Assembly (NCBI GenBank): GCA_017626845.1
Contig: JAGAHX010000005.1
Coordinates: forward strand, 1-60,035
Source of the DNA: Bacillota bacterium
GTDB lineage: Bacteria; Bacillota; Clostridia; Peptostreptococcales; Anaerovoracaceae
Direction: 5' to 3'
DNA length: 60,035 bases
Under the pieces are notes generated by a model. That model made no database searches. It saw nothing but the letters and a program-made list of their open reading frames with translations, and was not told the DNA's origin. This document shows positions 43,116 to 52,923 of this stretch, in pieces. Numbering within the stretch: the stretch's first letter is position 1; each line of letters begins with the position of its first letter. A program made the translations under genes and the position numbers.

Positions 43116-44741
43116 ATGAAAAAACACAAACAAACCACACGTTCCCTGGCCGCTCTTCTGGCAGTCGTTCTCCTGGTGCTCGCACCGGCACCGGCCTTTG
43201 CGGCAAACAATGCGGCGGACGTCTTTACAGACGTCGCAAAGGGCGCCTGGTACGAGAAGGCCGTCAACTACGCCGTAGACAACGGCCTGATGGGCGGCAC
43301 GGCGGCGGACAGATTCAGTCCGGACTCGGCTCTCACCCGGGCCCAGCTGCTGACGATCCTCTGGGCAAAGGAAGGCAAGCCCGTCGTCAACTACGCCATG
43401 CCCTACAGCGACGTAGCCGCGGAGAGCTGGTACGAAGAGGCGGTCCGCTGGGCAGCCGCGGAAGGCGTGCTTTCCCAGAAGAACGGTAAGATCGTTCCGA
43501 ACGGGGTTCTTACCAGAGAAGAGACCGCCGTGCTGCTGCGTAACTACGCAGCCCTCACCGGTGCAGACATCAGCATCGGCGAAAACACCAATATTTTAAG
43601 CTATACTGACGCGTTCGAGATCTCCGAAGGCTGCGCTTCCGCCTTGCAGTGGGCGGTGGCTGCCGGGGTCATCAGCGGAACGAGCGCGGATAAACTCAGC
43701 CCCAAGGGCACCCTCACCAGAGCCCAGGCAGCGGCCATGCTGATGGTGTTCGATGGATGGGTCAAGGAGGCGCAGCCCCTGTCTCTTTGGACAGACGATG
43801 CCCGGGCGAAGAAGGAACTCACCGCCTATATCGAGGCGGTCACCGATCCGGAAAGCCGCGACTTTATCCCCGAGACCGACCGCATCGCGGTGTTCGATCT
43901 GGACGGCACGCTGTTCTGCGAGACCGATCCTAACTATTTCGATTACATGCTGCTGGTCCACCGCGTGCTGGAAGATCCGTCGTATAAGGACAAGGCCAGC
44001 GACTTCGAGAAGGAAACGGCCAATAAGATCCGCACCCAGAACGAGACCGGCGAGTCCTTCGCGGGCCTGGAAGTGGACCACGGCAAATGCATCGCGTCCT
44101 CCTTTGCCGGCATGACGATCGGGGAATTCAACGACTACATCCAGGAATTCAAGAAGCTGGCGATGCCCGGCTACACCGGCATGACCCGCGGAGAAGGCTT
44201 CTACAAGCCCATGGTACAGGTGGTGGAATACCTGCAGGCGAACGGCTTTACGGTCTACGTCGTGAGCGGCACCGACCGGCTCATCGTGCGCGGCATCCTG
44301 GATAACAGCGTGCTGAATATCCCCAACCGCAATATCATCGGCTCCGACGAAGCTATCGTCTCCAGCGGCCAGGGCGAAACGGACGGCCTGAGCTACGTCT
44401 TTAAAGACGGCGAGGAGCTGGTCCTGGGCGGCGATTTCCTCATCAAGAACTTGAAGATGAACAAGGTCTCCGTCATCATGCAGGAGATCGGCCAGCAGCC
44501 CGTCCTCTCCTTCGGCAACAGCACGGGCGACAGCAGCATGGCGGAGTACGTTACCTACAACAATCCGTACCGGAGCCTTGCCTTTATGCTCTGCTGCGAC
44601 GACACGCTGCGGGAGAACGGCAGCCAGTCCAAGGCGGACAAGATGGCGGCGCTCTGCGAGGAATTCGACTGGGTGCCTGTGTCCATGAAGAACGATTGGA
44701 CTACCATTTACGGCGAGGGCGTGACCCACATCATCGAATAG
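43116..44741 (+). CDS. S-layer-anchored HAD-family phosphatase
   Basis: A 541-aa secreted protein. Signal peptide (to AFAANN), three SLH modules at about residues 35-205 (VFTDVAKGAWYEKAVNYAVD and two more), then a haloacid-dehalogenase domain: motif I FDLDGTLF with nucleophile Asp261 and Asp263, motif II VYVVSGTDR, motif IV GNSTGDSSM. The order resembles phosphoserine-phosphatase-like HADs. It would dephosphorylate something outside the cell, bound to the wall polymer. HAD enzymes are mostly cytoplasmic, so the SLH fusion is notable. Own promoter and terminator. Confidence 0.88.
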   Translation: MKKHKQTTRSLAALLAVVLLVLAPAPAFAANNAADVFTDVAKGAWYEKAVNYAVDNGLMGGTAADRFSPDSALTRAQLLTILWAKEGKPVVNYAMPYSDVAAESWYEEAVRWAAAEGVLSQKNGKIVPNGVLTREETAVLLRNYAALTGADISIGENTNILSYTDAFEISEGCASALQWAVAAGVISGTSADKLSPKGTLTRAQAAAMLMVFDGWVKEAQPLSLWTDDARAKKELTAYIEAVTDPESRDFIPETDRIAVFDLDGTLFCETDPNYFDYMLLVHRVLEDPSYKDKASDFEKETANKIRTQNETGESFAGLEVDHGKCIASSFAGMTIGEFNDYIQEFKKLAMPGYTGMTRGEGFYKPMVQVVEYLQANGFTVYVVSGTDRLIVRGILDNSVLNIPNRNIIGSDEAIVSSGQGETDGLSYVFKDGEELVLGGDFLIKNLKMNKVSVIMQEIGQQPVLSFGNSTGDSSMAEYVTYNNPYRSLAFMLCCDDTLRENGSQSKADKMAALCEEFDWVPVSMKNDWTTIYGEGVTHIIE

Positions 44742-44751
44742 AAAGCAATAG

Positions 44752-44778
44752 AAGCGGATCCGAAACGGGTCCGCTTTT
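44752..44778 (+). terminator. Intrinsic terminator after the SLH-HAD gene
   Basis: AAGCGGATCC / GGGTCCGCTT with a GAAAC loop and TTTT. Confidence 0.8.
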
Positions 44779-44825
44779 CTGATGTTCGAAAAGATTTCTT
44801 AAAATCCTGAAAAAATGTTCGAATT

Positions 44826-44859
44826 TGTTGGATATTTGTTGGACAAATCATTTTACAAT
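44826..44859 (+). promoter_or_regulatory. Promoter region of the giant protein with 11-bp-spaced direct repeat
   Basis: TGTTGGAT (44826-44833) and TGTTGGAC (44837-44844) are spaced 11 bp; TACAAT at 44854-44859 follows after 9 bases. No standard -35 is present, so an activator may be needed. Confidence 0.5.
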
Positions 44860-44903
44860 AGAGGAGTACAACGAGACAGTGATAGGTGAAAGGAGCAAAT
44901 CAT

Positions 44904-47900
44904 ATGCCGAGACCTCAATATACAGACAATCAGATCACGGAACTGACCCACGCATATCAGGCGGCGGCTTATCCTTATGTCAGCCGGCTGCTGGAGCAGC
45001 TGGAGGACCTGGAGCACGACGAAACGCGCCCCGCGGGAAGCCAGGGTTATCTGGCGAGAAAAGCCCACCTGAATTCCCAGATCTATCTGATCACCCAATA
45101 CGCGATGGATGCCCGCGAGAACATTACCGCAGGCTATCCGACGAAGTTCCATGCGGACAGCTTCCGGAACCTCTCCAACCGGATGATGGAAGACCCTGTC
45201 TACCGCAACACCATGGCGAATCTCACCTTCGAGCAGCCGGATCTGGGACTGCAGGAACGGTTTGCTCTTCATAACTTCCGGGAGCAGGTGGATGCCGCGC
45301 TGCCCGAAAACTACCGCAACCAGCCCCTGGCAGAAGACGTGCTGCCGGATGCGGACCGCAGCACCCGCGTCGTTACCTACCGGCAGGTGCTGCAGGAACT
45401 GGAAGCGACCGGCACCGGCTATTACGTGCCCGGCTGGACCAGAGGCAGCAACAGCCAGGAGTTCGAAAATGTAAAGACAGAGCTGCGCCGCCAGATCGCC
45501 ATGCTGGAAGGCGGCATGCCCCTCAGCTCTGCGGACGACGACCGGATGATCCAGCTGCTGGATACCTACAGCAATGGCAAGCACAGCAGCCGCACCCGCG
45601 GTTTCGGCAATACCCGCGCGAAGAGCATGATGAAGGTCTATGCGGAGATCGCGACGCACCCGGCTCCCAGAGCGGCGGATGCCCAGCCTCTGCCCACGGC
45701 CCAGGAGATCTCCGGCCGCTACAACAATGCGAGACATCTGGATCCGCAGCAGGATGCCAACCACGAGGATTTCGTGGACATTACGAGAGACACCTACCGG
45801 GTGACCCCGGAGCGGACTTTGCAGCAGGAATACGACGCCGCCGTGCAGACGATGCGGCAGATCTCCGACACCCGGCTGGCGAACGGCGGACTTACGGCCC
45901 AGCAGCGGCAGGCCTACAGCGATGCCCTGATGCGGGCCGTTGCGCTGCAGTCCTTCATGATCCGCGACCCGGCCGGCGCCAATGCTGCCGTAAACGAACG
46001 CGACGTGGAGATCCTGCTGCGCACCGTGCGGACGAACGAGGCTGTGCTCGGCGCGATGACTTCCGCCATCAACAGCCCCGTGCACATGAACGAGGTCACC
46101 TACGCGATGGAGCACGGCTATCATCCCAACATGACCGTGCAGTATCGCCAGAGCCCGGCGGATTACTACAACAGCCTGTTCAACAACCTGCGCACCGCGT
46201 CCGTTCCCAACATCAACGAACGGCTGGCGGCGGCTCAGCAGGAGATCTCCAACCTGCACATCATGGACAACCGGCCGCTGACGGAGCAGCAGGCGGAAAC
46301 ACTGCGCCTGCAGGCTGCCAGGGTCATCGCCATGAGGCGTTTAAGAGACCGCAGCGAGATGAACGGCAACGACCACGTGACCGGCGAACAGCTGGATGCG
46401 GAAGTCGAAACCGTGCTGCAGGAATACGATATCGACGAAGCGATCCGGGTCTGCCGGGAAGATCCCCAGAGGGCAGCGGTATTCAGCGGCATCCTCAGCA
46501 TGAACAATTCGCTGGAGATCTATAAAAATGCCGTCGAAGTCGCTTCCAAGGGCGGCGTAAACAGCGAGCTGCGCAGAGAGTATTCCGCCCTGATGGACAT
46601 GCCGGAACAGGACTACGAGCCGGAGATGCAGCATACGGCGGAAGAAAGCCTGGTCCGCTACGTTGCGATGCTCCGCATCCAGGAGGCCCATAAAAACACC
46701 AACAATCCGAATCCCGTCCTGAACGAGCAGGAACTGCAGGCTGAGATCCAGCGGATCCACGAAGACCAGGCCTTTATGGATGCGGTCACCGGCAATGTTA
46801 CGAATACGGCCCAGCTGAAGGCTATGGTCCAGGGTCTGTCGATCCCGGAATACAACAACCAGGTCGCGCAGATGCAGAATCTCATCCAGCGCCACGCAAA
46901 CGAGCCCCAATCCCGGGAGTTTCTGGAATCGCAGCTGGCATCCACCGCTGCCGTTACCCTGGCGATCCGCAATCTGCAGCAGAGAGCGGGCTCCGAGAAC
47001 CTGTTCTTTACCCAGCAGCAGATACAGGAAGAAGTGCGCCGGGTGGAGCGGACCGACGAATATCTGGGCATGCAGCGCGCGCTGATGGATCATAACCTGG
47101 AACCGGTCAACACCCTGATGAACCAGGTATTCAACAAGCCCCTGGCCCAGTACGCCCAGAGCTACCAGCAGCACGTCCGCCCCATAGCGACCCGCTATCC
47201 CTATCCGGCCCCGCAGGCAGGCACGATCGGCGCGCTCTACAACAGCGTGCATCAGCAGATCCTCGTAGGCGAAAACGATCGCGGCGCGTTGATCACGAAA
47301 GCCACCAGACCGGCGTTTATCGACAACGTTGTAAAGCATCTCGCCCTGCGCCAGCTGGTGCTGGAAAACCCGGAGGGGCAGTATGCACAGATGGATGCGC
47401 AGATGACGGCCCGGTATGAACAGCTGCAGCAGCAGATCCGCAATGATGGACGGTACGCGCCCTACCTGGCGATCGCCGGCGAATCCGTGCCCAACGCAGG
47501 GCGTGTTTTCCCGCTGCTGGAGCGCGCGATCGACCTGAATGCGCTCAAGGCGCGGCAGAACCGCGATCTGAGCGGCGATTTTGTCGACCCCATGGCAGCC
47601 AGCTTCAGCCGCATGAAGGCTGCGGACTGGGTGGAATTCGAGCGCCAGAACCTTCTCGACCTGACATCCCAGCCAAACAAGGTCTGGACGGCGGAAGAAA
47701 AAGAAGGCCTGATGCGCAGATATGCCCGCATGCACGAGATGGCGAGGAAAGATATTCAGCGGCCGGAGCGTGCAGAAGAACTCGTCGGCCTGTCCTCCGC
47801 AAACGACAGCGGCAGGCTTTTCCTGGAAAGACCCGGCGTACGCGAGCAGCTGGAAGAGGTCTTTGCTGACCCCGCTGCGGCGATGAGCCATACCATCGAC

Positions 47901-50900
47901 GCCCAGAAGGAAGCGGTGATCGCCTCCGACCTGCCCGATGCGGATAAACTGGCCCGCCTGATGGCCCTGGGCAAGCTGGAGCAGGATTCCTTCGGCGGGG
48001 CCCTGGTTGCACCCTCCGTGCTGCAGGCGGAAGAGGAAAAGATCCGCAGGGAAAACAGCTACAAGAGGCTGGCCGGCTACCTGGAAGCGGGCCACGGCCT
48101 AAACGAGATCCCCGTTCTTGCCGGCAACAACTATTACGATGCCATGGTGCAGAACTCCTACATGCTGCCCGGCATGCAGCAGGACTACCCGACCCGTCTG
48201 AACCTGATCGCAGCGGATTCCGCGCTGAAGCTGCAGCAGAACGATGCGGAAGGCGCCGCCCTGGAGATGGTAAAGCTGTACATCTTAAAGCAGTACCAGA
48301 AGGACGGCTGGGCGGTGGAAGATCTGCCTTCCCCCGGTGAGATCGACCGGATGGCGAGAGAACTGGCCAAAACTTCCGACTTCCGCGACGCCATGGAGAC
48401 CATGAAGGCGCAGCCCCAGCGCATTCAGACGGTCATCCAGTCCGCGAACGAGATGGATGCCGACGGCATTGCGCAGATCCTGTCCGGCTATGCGTATCAG
48501 CAGCGGGGCGGCGTGCCTGCCGATCTGCGGGAACCCAACTTCCTGCACGAACTGCAGGCGCAGCAGATGTACGACGCCTATACGAGGCTGGAGCAGGGCA
48601 ACGCCGGCGCCAGATGGACTTCCGAAGCGGAAAAGACCGCCCGCAGGGACGACTATATCCGCTTTACCGCGATGAACCGTCTCATGACGGACAATCCTAA
48701 CCGGGCCTTTATCCCGGAAGAGGAGATCCAGGCGGAAATGCAGAAGCTGGTGAACGACCAGGAATTCATGCAGATGCTGAACGACCGCCTGCAGCGGCCG
48801 AACATGCTGCGGTTTACGGTGTTCAACAGTTCCGGCGTCGTGCGCTGGTCCGAGGTCCGCACGCTGGAGGAGCACCGCGATCAGCTCCGCAATGCAGAGG
48901 CGGCGGAACGGGAAGGACGGCCTGGCTTTGCGACCGCCTACGGTTCCGTTTCCACCCAGCTGCTGGACATCCTGGATGCCCGCCTCTCCGGAAGAGAACG
49001 GGACAACGGCACGCTCAGCACGAGAGACCTCAACATGTCCAAGAACGACCTGCTTTACTCCGCGCGCTTCCGTTCCATCGAGAATGCGCTGCAGGCGGAC
49101 GCAAGCAATTTCGACCGCGTGGAGAACCTGCTGAAGCTGCCTGCGGACCGGCTTCAGGAAGAGTACAACAAGCTGACGGACGAGTTTATGGAGAAGTATC
49201 CCAACGTCCCGATGCGCGATAAGAATACCATCGGCCACCAGTACAACATGGCCCTGGAGAACATCAAAAATGCCGCCAGCGAAGATCCTGCCATTCTTGC
49301 TGCGGATGACCAGCGCAGACAGCAGCTCGTCCGGGATATCCGGGAAGTCATGATGGACCGCCGCATCCTGATCAAGGCGCCCATCGATACGCAGCTGATG
49401 CGCCGCTCCATAGGCGTTTACGATTCGCCTGCCTTCAGCGGCGTGGAGCGCGTGCGCGAGCACGAGCAGGAGGCTGTGGACCGGCTGCTGGGCGATTTGG
49501 ACCAGCGCATCCAGGACGACCCGAACGTGCTGAAGGGCTATCTGGACGTTCTGCGCAATGCAGGAGATCTGCGGGAGCTCGCTGACCAGGAATACCATGC
49601 GAGAGAGCCCTTCGCCGATCCTGTGGTCACCCAGCTCCGCGATGCGGGCCTGGATGACCCCGGTCATAACCGGCAGGCTGCCATCGACCAGGTTGCAAAC
49701 GCCGCAGCGGTCGCAATTCCCGACGAAACGCCCGAGCAGAGAGAGGCGCGGCTGTCCGCACAGATCGCCAGCATCGCCAACCAGATGCTCCTGAAGGATC
49801 TTCCCGACGACGAGCTGCCTACCCAGGCGGAGCAGTCCCAGCAGGAAGCCTATATCCAGAGCATTCCCGGCTACAGGGAAGCGGTCGCCCACCTGGCGAA
49901 GAATCCGCAGGCGCTGAACGACCTGATGGACGATGTGAAGGGCGGCCAGCTGAGCGGCGCGCAGTTCATACGCCAGCTGGACAGCCATTATAACCAGGAA
50001 ATGCTGCAGCGCGACCCGCAGAGCCACCCGGTGAGCAACATGATGTTCCACCTGCGCAAGAACACGATGGAGCCCTATAAGCACATCGTGTCCGTAAACT
50101 CCACCGGCGCAGGCATATACGAGTGGCAGCGGGAGCAGAGAGAGGCGGCGCTGGACGGCTGCGTGCGCTGCACGGCGGTGAACAGGCTGCTGGCCGACAA
50201 TCCGGACCGGGTCTATTTCTCCGAGGCGGAGGTCGAAGCGGCCAACCGCAAGGTCGTCGCGAGAAAGGATTACATCCGTTCCCTGGAGAACGACGCCCCC
50301 AACGGTCTGGCCCTGCGTGCCAACTTCTTCGGTTATCAGGGCATCATGTACTGGCAGAACGTGAACGATGCGCTGAACAACGTAGAAAAGGCGATCGCCA
50401 GCAACAATGCGCTCACCAAAGAAGCCTTCGTGACCGGCGCATGGCATATTATCTCGGAAAAACTGCCGTATAAGAGAAACGGCGCCATCGACAACAACGA
50501 GGCGGACGTTACAGCGGAAAAGAACCGGATGCACGACGAGTACGCCCAGACGAAGGAACACGAAGTGCTGCTGAGAGCGTTCTCAGAAGATCCGAGCCGG
50601 CTGAAGCGCTACATGCTGGAAGTCTTTACGCTCCCGACGGACGAGTTCGAGGAAGCGCATAAGAATTTCGCAAACGAAATGGCTGCGCTCTACAACATTA
50701 ACCTGCAGGCGGAAGAAGCCCAGGCCGACGGCAACGATATCGACATCGAGATCAACGGCGAGGCGCAGAACATACAGCAGCAGGATGCCTTCCATCAGAT
50801 GGAAGCCAAACTGGCCGCCGAAGCGGATGCGCAGGAGAAGGTGCTCAACGGCGACGAGGATCTGGACGACGAAGTCGACGCCCTGGACGGCGTAGATCTG

Positions 50901-52706
50901 GAAGGCGAACAGGGCGAGCCCCAGGCTGTGGGCTGGCCGGAATTCGAAGAGGCGCCTCAGGTCCCGGTCGATCCGGCGGACGGTATCTTCTTCAACAGTC
51001 AGAAACAGATGCTGGACGGCCTGCTTAATCAGACGATGCCCGAGCCTTCCGTGATGAAGGCCTGCCTGGAGAACCTGTATCTCATCGCGAAACTCAAGGA
51101 TCTCGGGGTCAACCCGACGCCGCAGGCGGTGAACGAGCAGAGAGCGTCCCTGCAGGGCGACGCGGCCTTCCAGAAATTCGTGAAGAAGTGCACGGGCGAC
51201 CGCAAATTCGCCAAAGAAGCACTCTCGGGCGGATTTGGAAACGCGGACCTGGCCAAGATGAACGCGGAGATCCGCAAGCTTACGCCCGATCCCTTCGAAC
51301 GCACGAAGGAGCAGATCGCAATGGATCTGGAGCAGGGCAACGCGGGCGCAGATTTTGAATACAACTTCCGCAGACTCTACGCCCAGTCCCAGCTGGGAGA
51401 GCAGGCGAACAACGAAGAGGCGATCGAGCAGAAGGTGAACGAACTGGCGCAGAACCAGAACCTGAACAAGGTCATCGCCCGCCTGAAGGAAGATCCGAAG
51501 ACCCACCAGCCGGGCCTGCAGCCGGGATACGGCCACATGCTGCTGAACGGCGTCTTCAAGACCAGCAATCCGCAGAACGTTGTAAACCGGGTCAACACGG
51601 TGGCCAACGGTCTGGCCAACGAAAAGCACAGCGAAGACCACTATATGGAGAAGTACGGACCAAAGCCGCCCGTCATCCGGGTGCCGGCAAGAGATCTGGT
51701 GCCCAAGTCTCCGGAGGCGGAGTTCCAGAAGTCTTTAGCGAAGCTGGAAGAAGCGGCCCGGGAGCGCACCTTAAAGCAGAACGCAGGGTTTGACCCGGCC
51801 ATGTCCCAGCAGGAAAAGGGCCAGTTCTTTATGCAGGCCTGCAAGACCGTTGCGCTGCACAATCTGGCTCAGTCCCCCCAGTACAAGGGGAAGGAGCTGC
51901 CGGAGAACGCGCTGAAGGCGGAAATGCTGCGCTTAAAGGACGATCCGGCCATGAAGCAGACGGTGATGAAGGCGATCGAAGATCCGGCGGTGCACAAGAC
52001 GCTGGCGGAAGGCATGATCCGCACCTCCGGCGACCCGAAGGCCTTTACGGGCTTCATAAAGGGCATCGGCCAGGCGCCGCAGCAGATGACGGAATGGCTC
52101 AACAATAGCTATCCGGATCCGCTACCTAAGCTGCAGACCCTGCTGTACAAGCCGGCCTCCAACATCTATGGCAGCCCCAAGCTGCCCGGCATCCGGGTGA
52201 GAGGCGACAAGTTTACCATGCCGAACCCGGCGAGCATCAACGAGAACGACCAGAAGTACCTGGAGGTCAAGGACGACCTTACGCAGAAGTGGAATGCCTA
52301 TAAAGGTCTGCACGCAGACCAGCGCAGCGAGCAGCAGAAGACGGCTGTCATCAAGAGCATGGCGAAGACCTACGCGATGCGGCAGCTGATCGCAGCCAAG
52401 CCCGCCCAGGGAGATCCGATCGACAACCTGGAAGAGAAGCTGAACCACCGCACGGATATGCTGATGAAGGATCCAGCGTTCCTCAACGTTGCCAAGTCTT
52501 CGATCGAAAAGCCCAGAGACATGGGCGACGCGATGGTGCGGATGCTGTCCGGAAACTACAGCTTTACCAACCTGACGAACAACCTGCAGAACCGTTCGGA
52601 CCGCATCTACTGCGAGGCGAACCAGATCGATCCCCAGACGGGGAAGAAAATCGTGCAGCAGCAACAGCCGCAGCAGGAAGTGCATCAGGGCGGACCTGTC
52701 GCATAG
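44904..52706 (+). CDS. Giant (2600-aa) alpha-helical repeat protein, family unknown
   Basis: Not recognised. No signal peptide or membrane helix, so probably cytoplasmic. ATG at 44904 follows AAAGGAG; a GTG 18 bases upstream is less likely. The chain is rich in Gln, Asn, Glu, Arg and Ala and almost wholly helical. A degenerate module recurs at least twelve times: a helix of type (V/T)-A-(M/L)-(R/N)-x-L, 10-20 residues, then (E)-x-(E/A)-(I/L)-x-x-E-x-x-x-L-x-x-D-x-x-(F/Y)-x-x-x-(L/V). The first helix lies near residues 346, 474, 587, 684, 812, 1123, 1254, 1757, 2058, 2156, 2316 and 2490, with a weaker one near 60. Residues about 1970-2010 are very acidic (NGDEDLDDEVDALDGVDLEG) and the tail is Gln-rich. 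It stands alone with its own promoter and terminator. Scaffold, filament or effector-like roles are all possible. Confidence 0.85.
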   Translation: MPRPQYTDNQITELTHAYQAAAYPYVSRLLEQLEDLEHDETRPAGSQGYLARKAHLNSQIYLITQYAMDARENITAGYPTKFHADSFRNLSNRMMEDPVYRNTMANLTFEQPDLGLQERFALHNFREQVDAALPENYRNQPLAEDVLPDADRSTRVVTYRQVLQELEATGTGYYVPGWTRGSNSQEFENVKTELRRQIAMLEGGMPLSSADDDRMIQLLDTYSNGKHSSRTRGFGNTRAKSMMKVYAEIATHPAPRAADAQPLPTAQEISGRYNNARHLDPQQDANHEDFVDITRDTYRVTPERTLQQEYDAAVQTMRQISDTRLANGGLTAQQRQAYSDALMRAVALQSFMIRDPAGANAAVNERDVEILLRTVRTNEAVLGAMTSAINSPVHMNEVTYAMEHGYHPNMTVQYRQSPADYYNSLFNNLRTASVPNINERLAAAQQEISNLHIMDNRPLTEQQAETLRLQAARVIAMRRLRDRSEMNGNDHVTGEQLDAEVETVLQEYDIDEAIRVCREDPQRAAVFSGILSMNNSLEIYKNAVEVASKGGVNSELRREYSALMDMPEQDYEPEMQHTAEESLVRYVAMLRIQEAHKNTNNPNPVLNEQELQAEIQRIHEDQAFMDAVTGNVTNTAQLKAMVQGLSIPEYNNQVAQMQNLIQRHANEPQSREFLESQLASTAAVTLAIRNLQQRAGSENLFFTQQQIQEEVRRVERTDEYLGMQRALMDHNLEPVNTLMNQVFNKPLAQYAQSYQQHVRPIATRYPYPAPQAGTIGALYNSVHQQILVGENDRGALITKATRPAFIDNVVKHLALRQLVLENPEGQYAQMDAQMTARYEQLQQQIRNDGRYAPYLAIAGESVPNAGRVFPLLERAIDLNALKARQNRDLSGDFVDPMAASFSRMKAADWVEFERQNLLDLTSQPNKVWTAEEKEGLMRRYARMHEMARKDIQRPERAEELVGLSSANDSGRLFLERPGVREQLEEVFADPAAAMSHTIDAQKEAVIASDLPDADKLARLMALGKLEQDSFGGALVAPSVLQAEEEKIRRENSYKRLAGYLEAGHGLNEIPVLAGNNYYDAMVQNSYMLPGMQQDYPTRLNLIAADSALKLQQNDAEGAALEMVKLYILKQYQKDGWAVEDLPSPGEIDRMARELAKTSDFRDAMETMKAQPQRIQTVIQSANEMDADGIAQILSGYAYQQRGGVPADLREPNFLHELQAQQMYDAYTRLEQGNAGARWTSEAEKTARRDDYIRFTAMNRLMTDNPNRAFIPEEEIQAEMQKLVNDQEFMQMLNDRLQRPNMLRFTVFNSSGVVRWSEVRTLEEHRDQLRNAEAAEREGRPGFATAYGSVSTQLLDILDARLSGRERDNGTLSTRDLNMSKNDLLYSARFRSIENALQADASNFDRVENLLKLPADRLQEEYNKLTDEFMEKYPNVPMRDKNTIGHQYNMALENIKNAASEDPAILAADDQRRQQLVRDIREVMMDRRILIKAPIDTQLMRRSIGVYDSPAFSGVERVREHEQEAVDRLLGDLDQRIQDDPNVLKGYLDVLRNAGDLRELADQEYHAREPFADPVVTQLRDAGLDDPGHNRQAAIDQVANAAAVAIPDETPEQREARLSAQIASIANQMLLKDLPDDELPTQAEQSQQEAYIQSIPGYREAVAHLAKNPQALNDLMDDVKGGQLSGAQFIRQLDSHYNQEMLQRDPQSHPVSNMMFHLRKNTMEPYKHIVSVNSTGAGIYEWQREQREAALDGCVRCTAVNRLLADNPDRVYFSEAEVEAANRKVVARKDYIRSLENDAPNGLALRANFFGYQGIMYWQNVNDALNNVEKAIASNNALTKEAFVTGAWHIISEKLPYKRNGAIDNNEADVTAEKNRMHDEYAQTKEHEVLLRAFSEDPSRLKRYMLEVFTLPTDEFEEAHKNFANEMAALYNINLQAEEAQADGNDIDIEINGEAQNIQQQDAFHQMEAKLAAEADAQEKVLNGDEDLDDEVDALDGVDLEGEQGEPQAVGWPEFEEAPQVPVDPADGIFFNSQKQMLDGLLNQTMPEPSVMKACLENLYLIAKLKDLGVNPTPQAVNEQRASLQGDAAFQKFVKKCTGDRKFAKEALSGGFGNADLAKMNAEIRKLTPDPFERTKEQIAMDLEQGNAGADFEYNFRRLYAQSQLGEQANNEEAIEQKVNELAQNQNLNKVIARLKEDPKTHQPGLQPGYGHMLLNGVFKTSNPQNVVNRVNTVANGLANEKHSEDHYMEKYGPKPPVIRVPARDLVPKSPEAEFQKSLAKLEEAARERTLKQNAGFDPAMSQQEKGQFFMQACKTVALHNLAQSPQYKGKELPENALKAEMLRLKDDPAMKQTVMKAIEDPAVHKTLAEGMIRTSGDPKAFTGFIKGIGQAPQQMTEWLNNSYPDPLPKLQTLLYKPASNIYGSPKLPGIRVRGDKFTMPNPASINENDQKYLEVKDDLTQKWNAYKGLHADQRSEQQKTAVIKSMAKTYAMRQLIAAKPAQGDPIDNLEEKLNHRTDMLMKDPAFLNVAKSSIEKPRDMGDAMVRMLSGNYSFTNLTNNLQNRSDRIYCEANQIDPQTGKKIVQQQQPQQEVHQGGPVA

Positions 52707-52740
52707 CGCATACGGGCGCCTATAAAGGAACGCATCGAGA

Positions 52741-52772
52741 AGCCGGCATCCGCGAGGATGCCGGCTTATTTT
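52741..52772 (+). terminator. Intrinsic terminator after the giant gene
   Basis: Eleven-bp perfect stem AGCCGGCATCC / GGATGCCGGCT, GCGA loop, then TATTTT. Confidence 0.85.
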
Positions 52773-52810
52773 GCATAAAAATATTTAAAAATGCCGATAT
52801 TTATTCAAAT

Positions 52811-52854
52811 TATGCAATATTAGCCCTTGACTATTCATTTATATGCAATATAAT
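52811..52854 (+). promoter_or_regulatory. Promoter with two TATGCAATAT sites before the amino-acid importer
   Basis: TTGACT (52827-52832), 16 bases, TATAAT (52849-52854). TATGCAATAT occurs at 52811-52820 and again at 52842-52851, 31 bp apart (three DNA turns), flanking -35 and overlapping -10. That suits a repressor that reads amino-acid supply. Confidence 0.6.
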
Positions 52855-52923
52855 ATACACATCAGCTGAAAGAAAAACCGATCCAAACAACAAGGAAAAC
52901 GTGTATAGAAGGAGTTAACCAAA

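Noticed and set aside
48285-50561. A 758-codon open frame on the minus strand inside the giant gene
   Set aside because: Antisense shadow of a GC-rich coding frame; its composition has no recognisable domain and the plus-strand frame is continuous over 7.8 kb.
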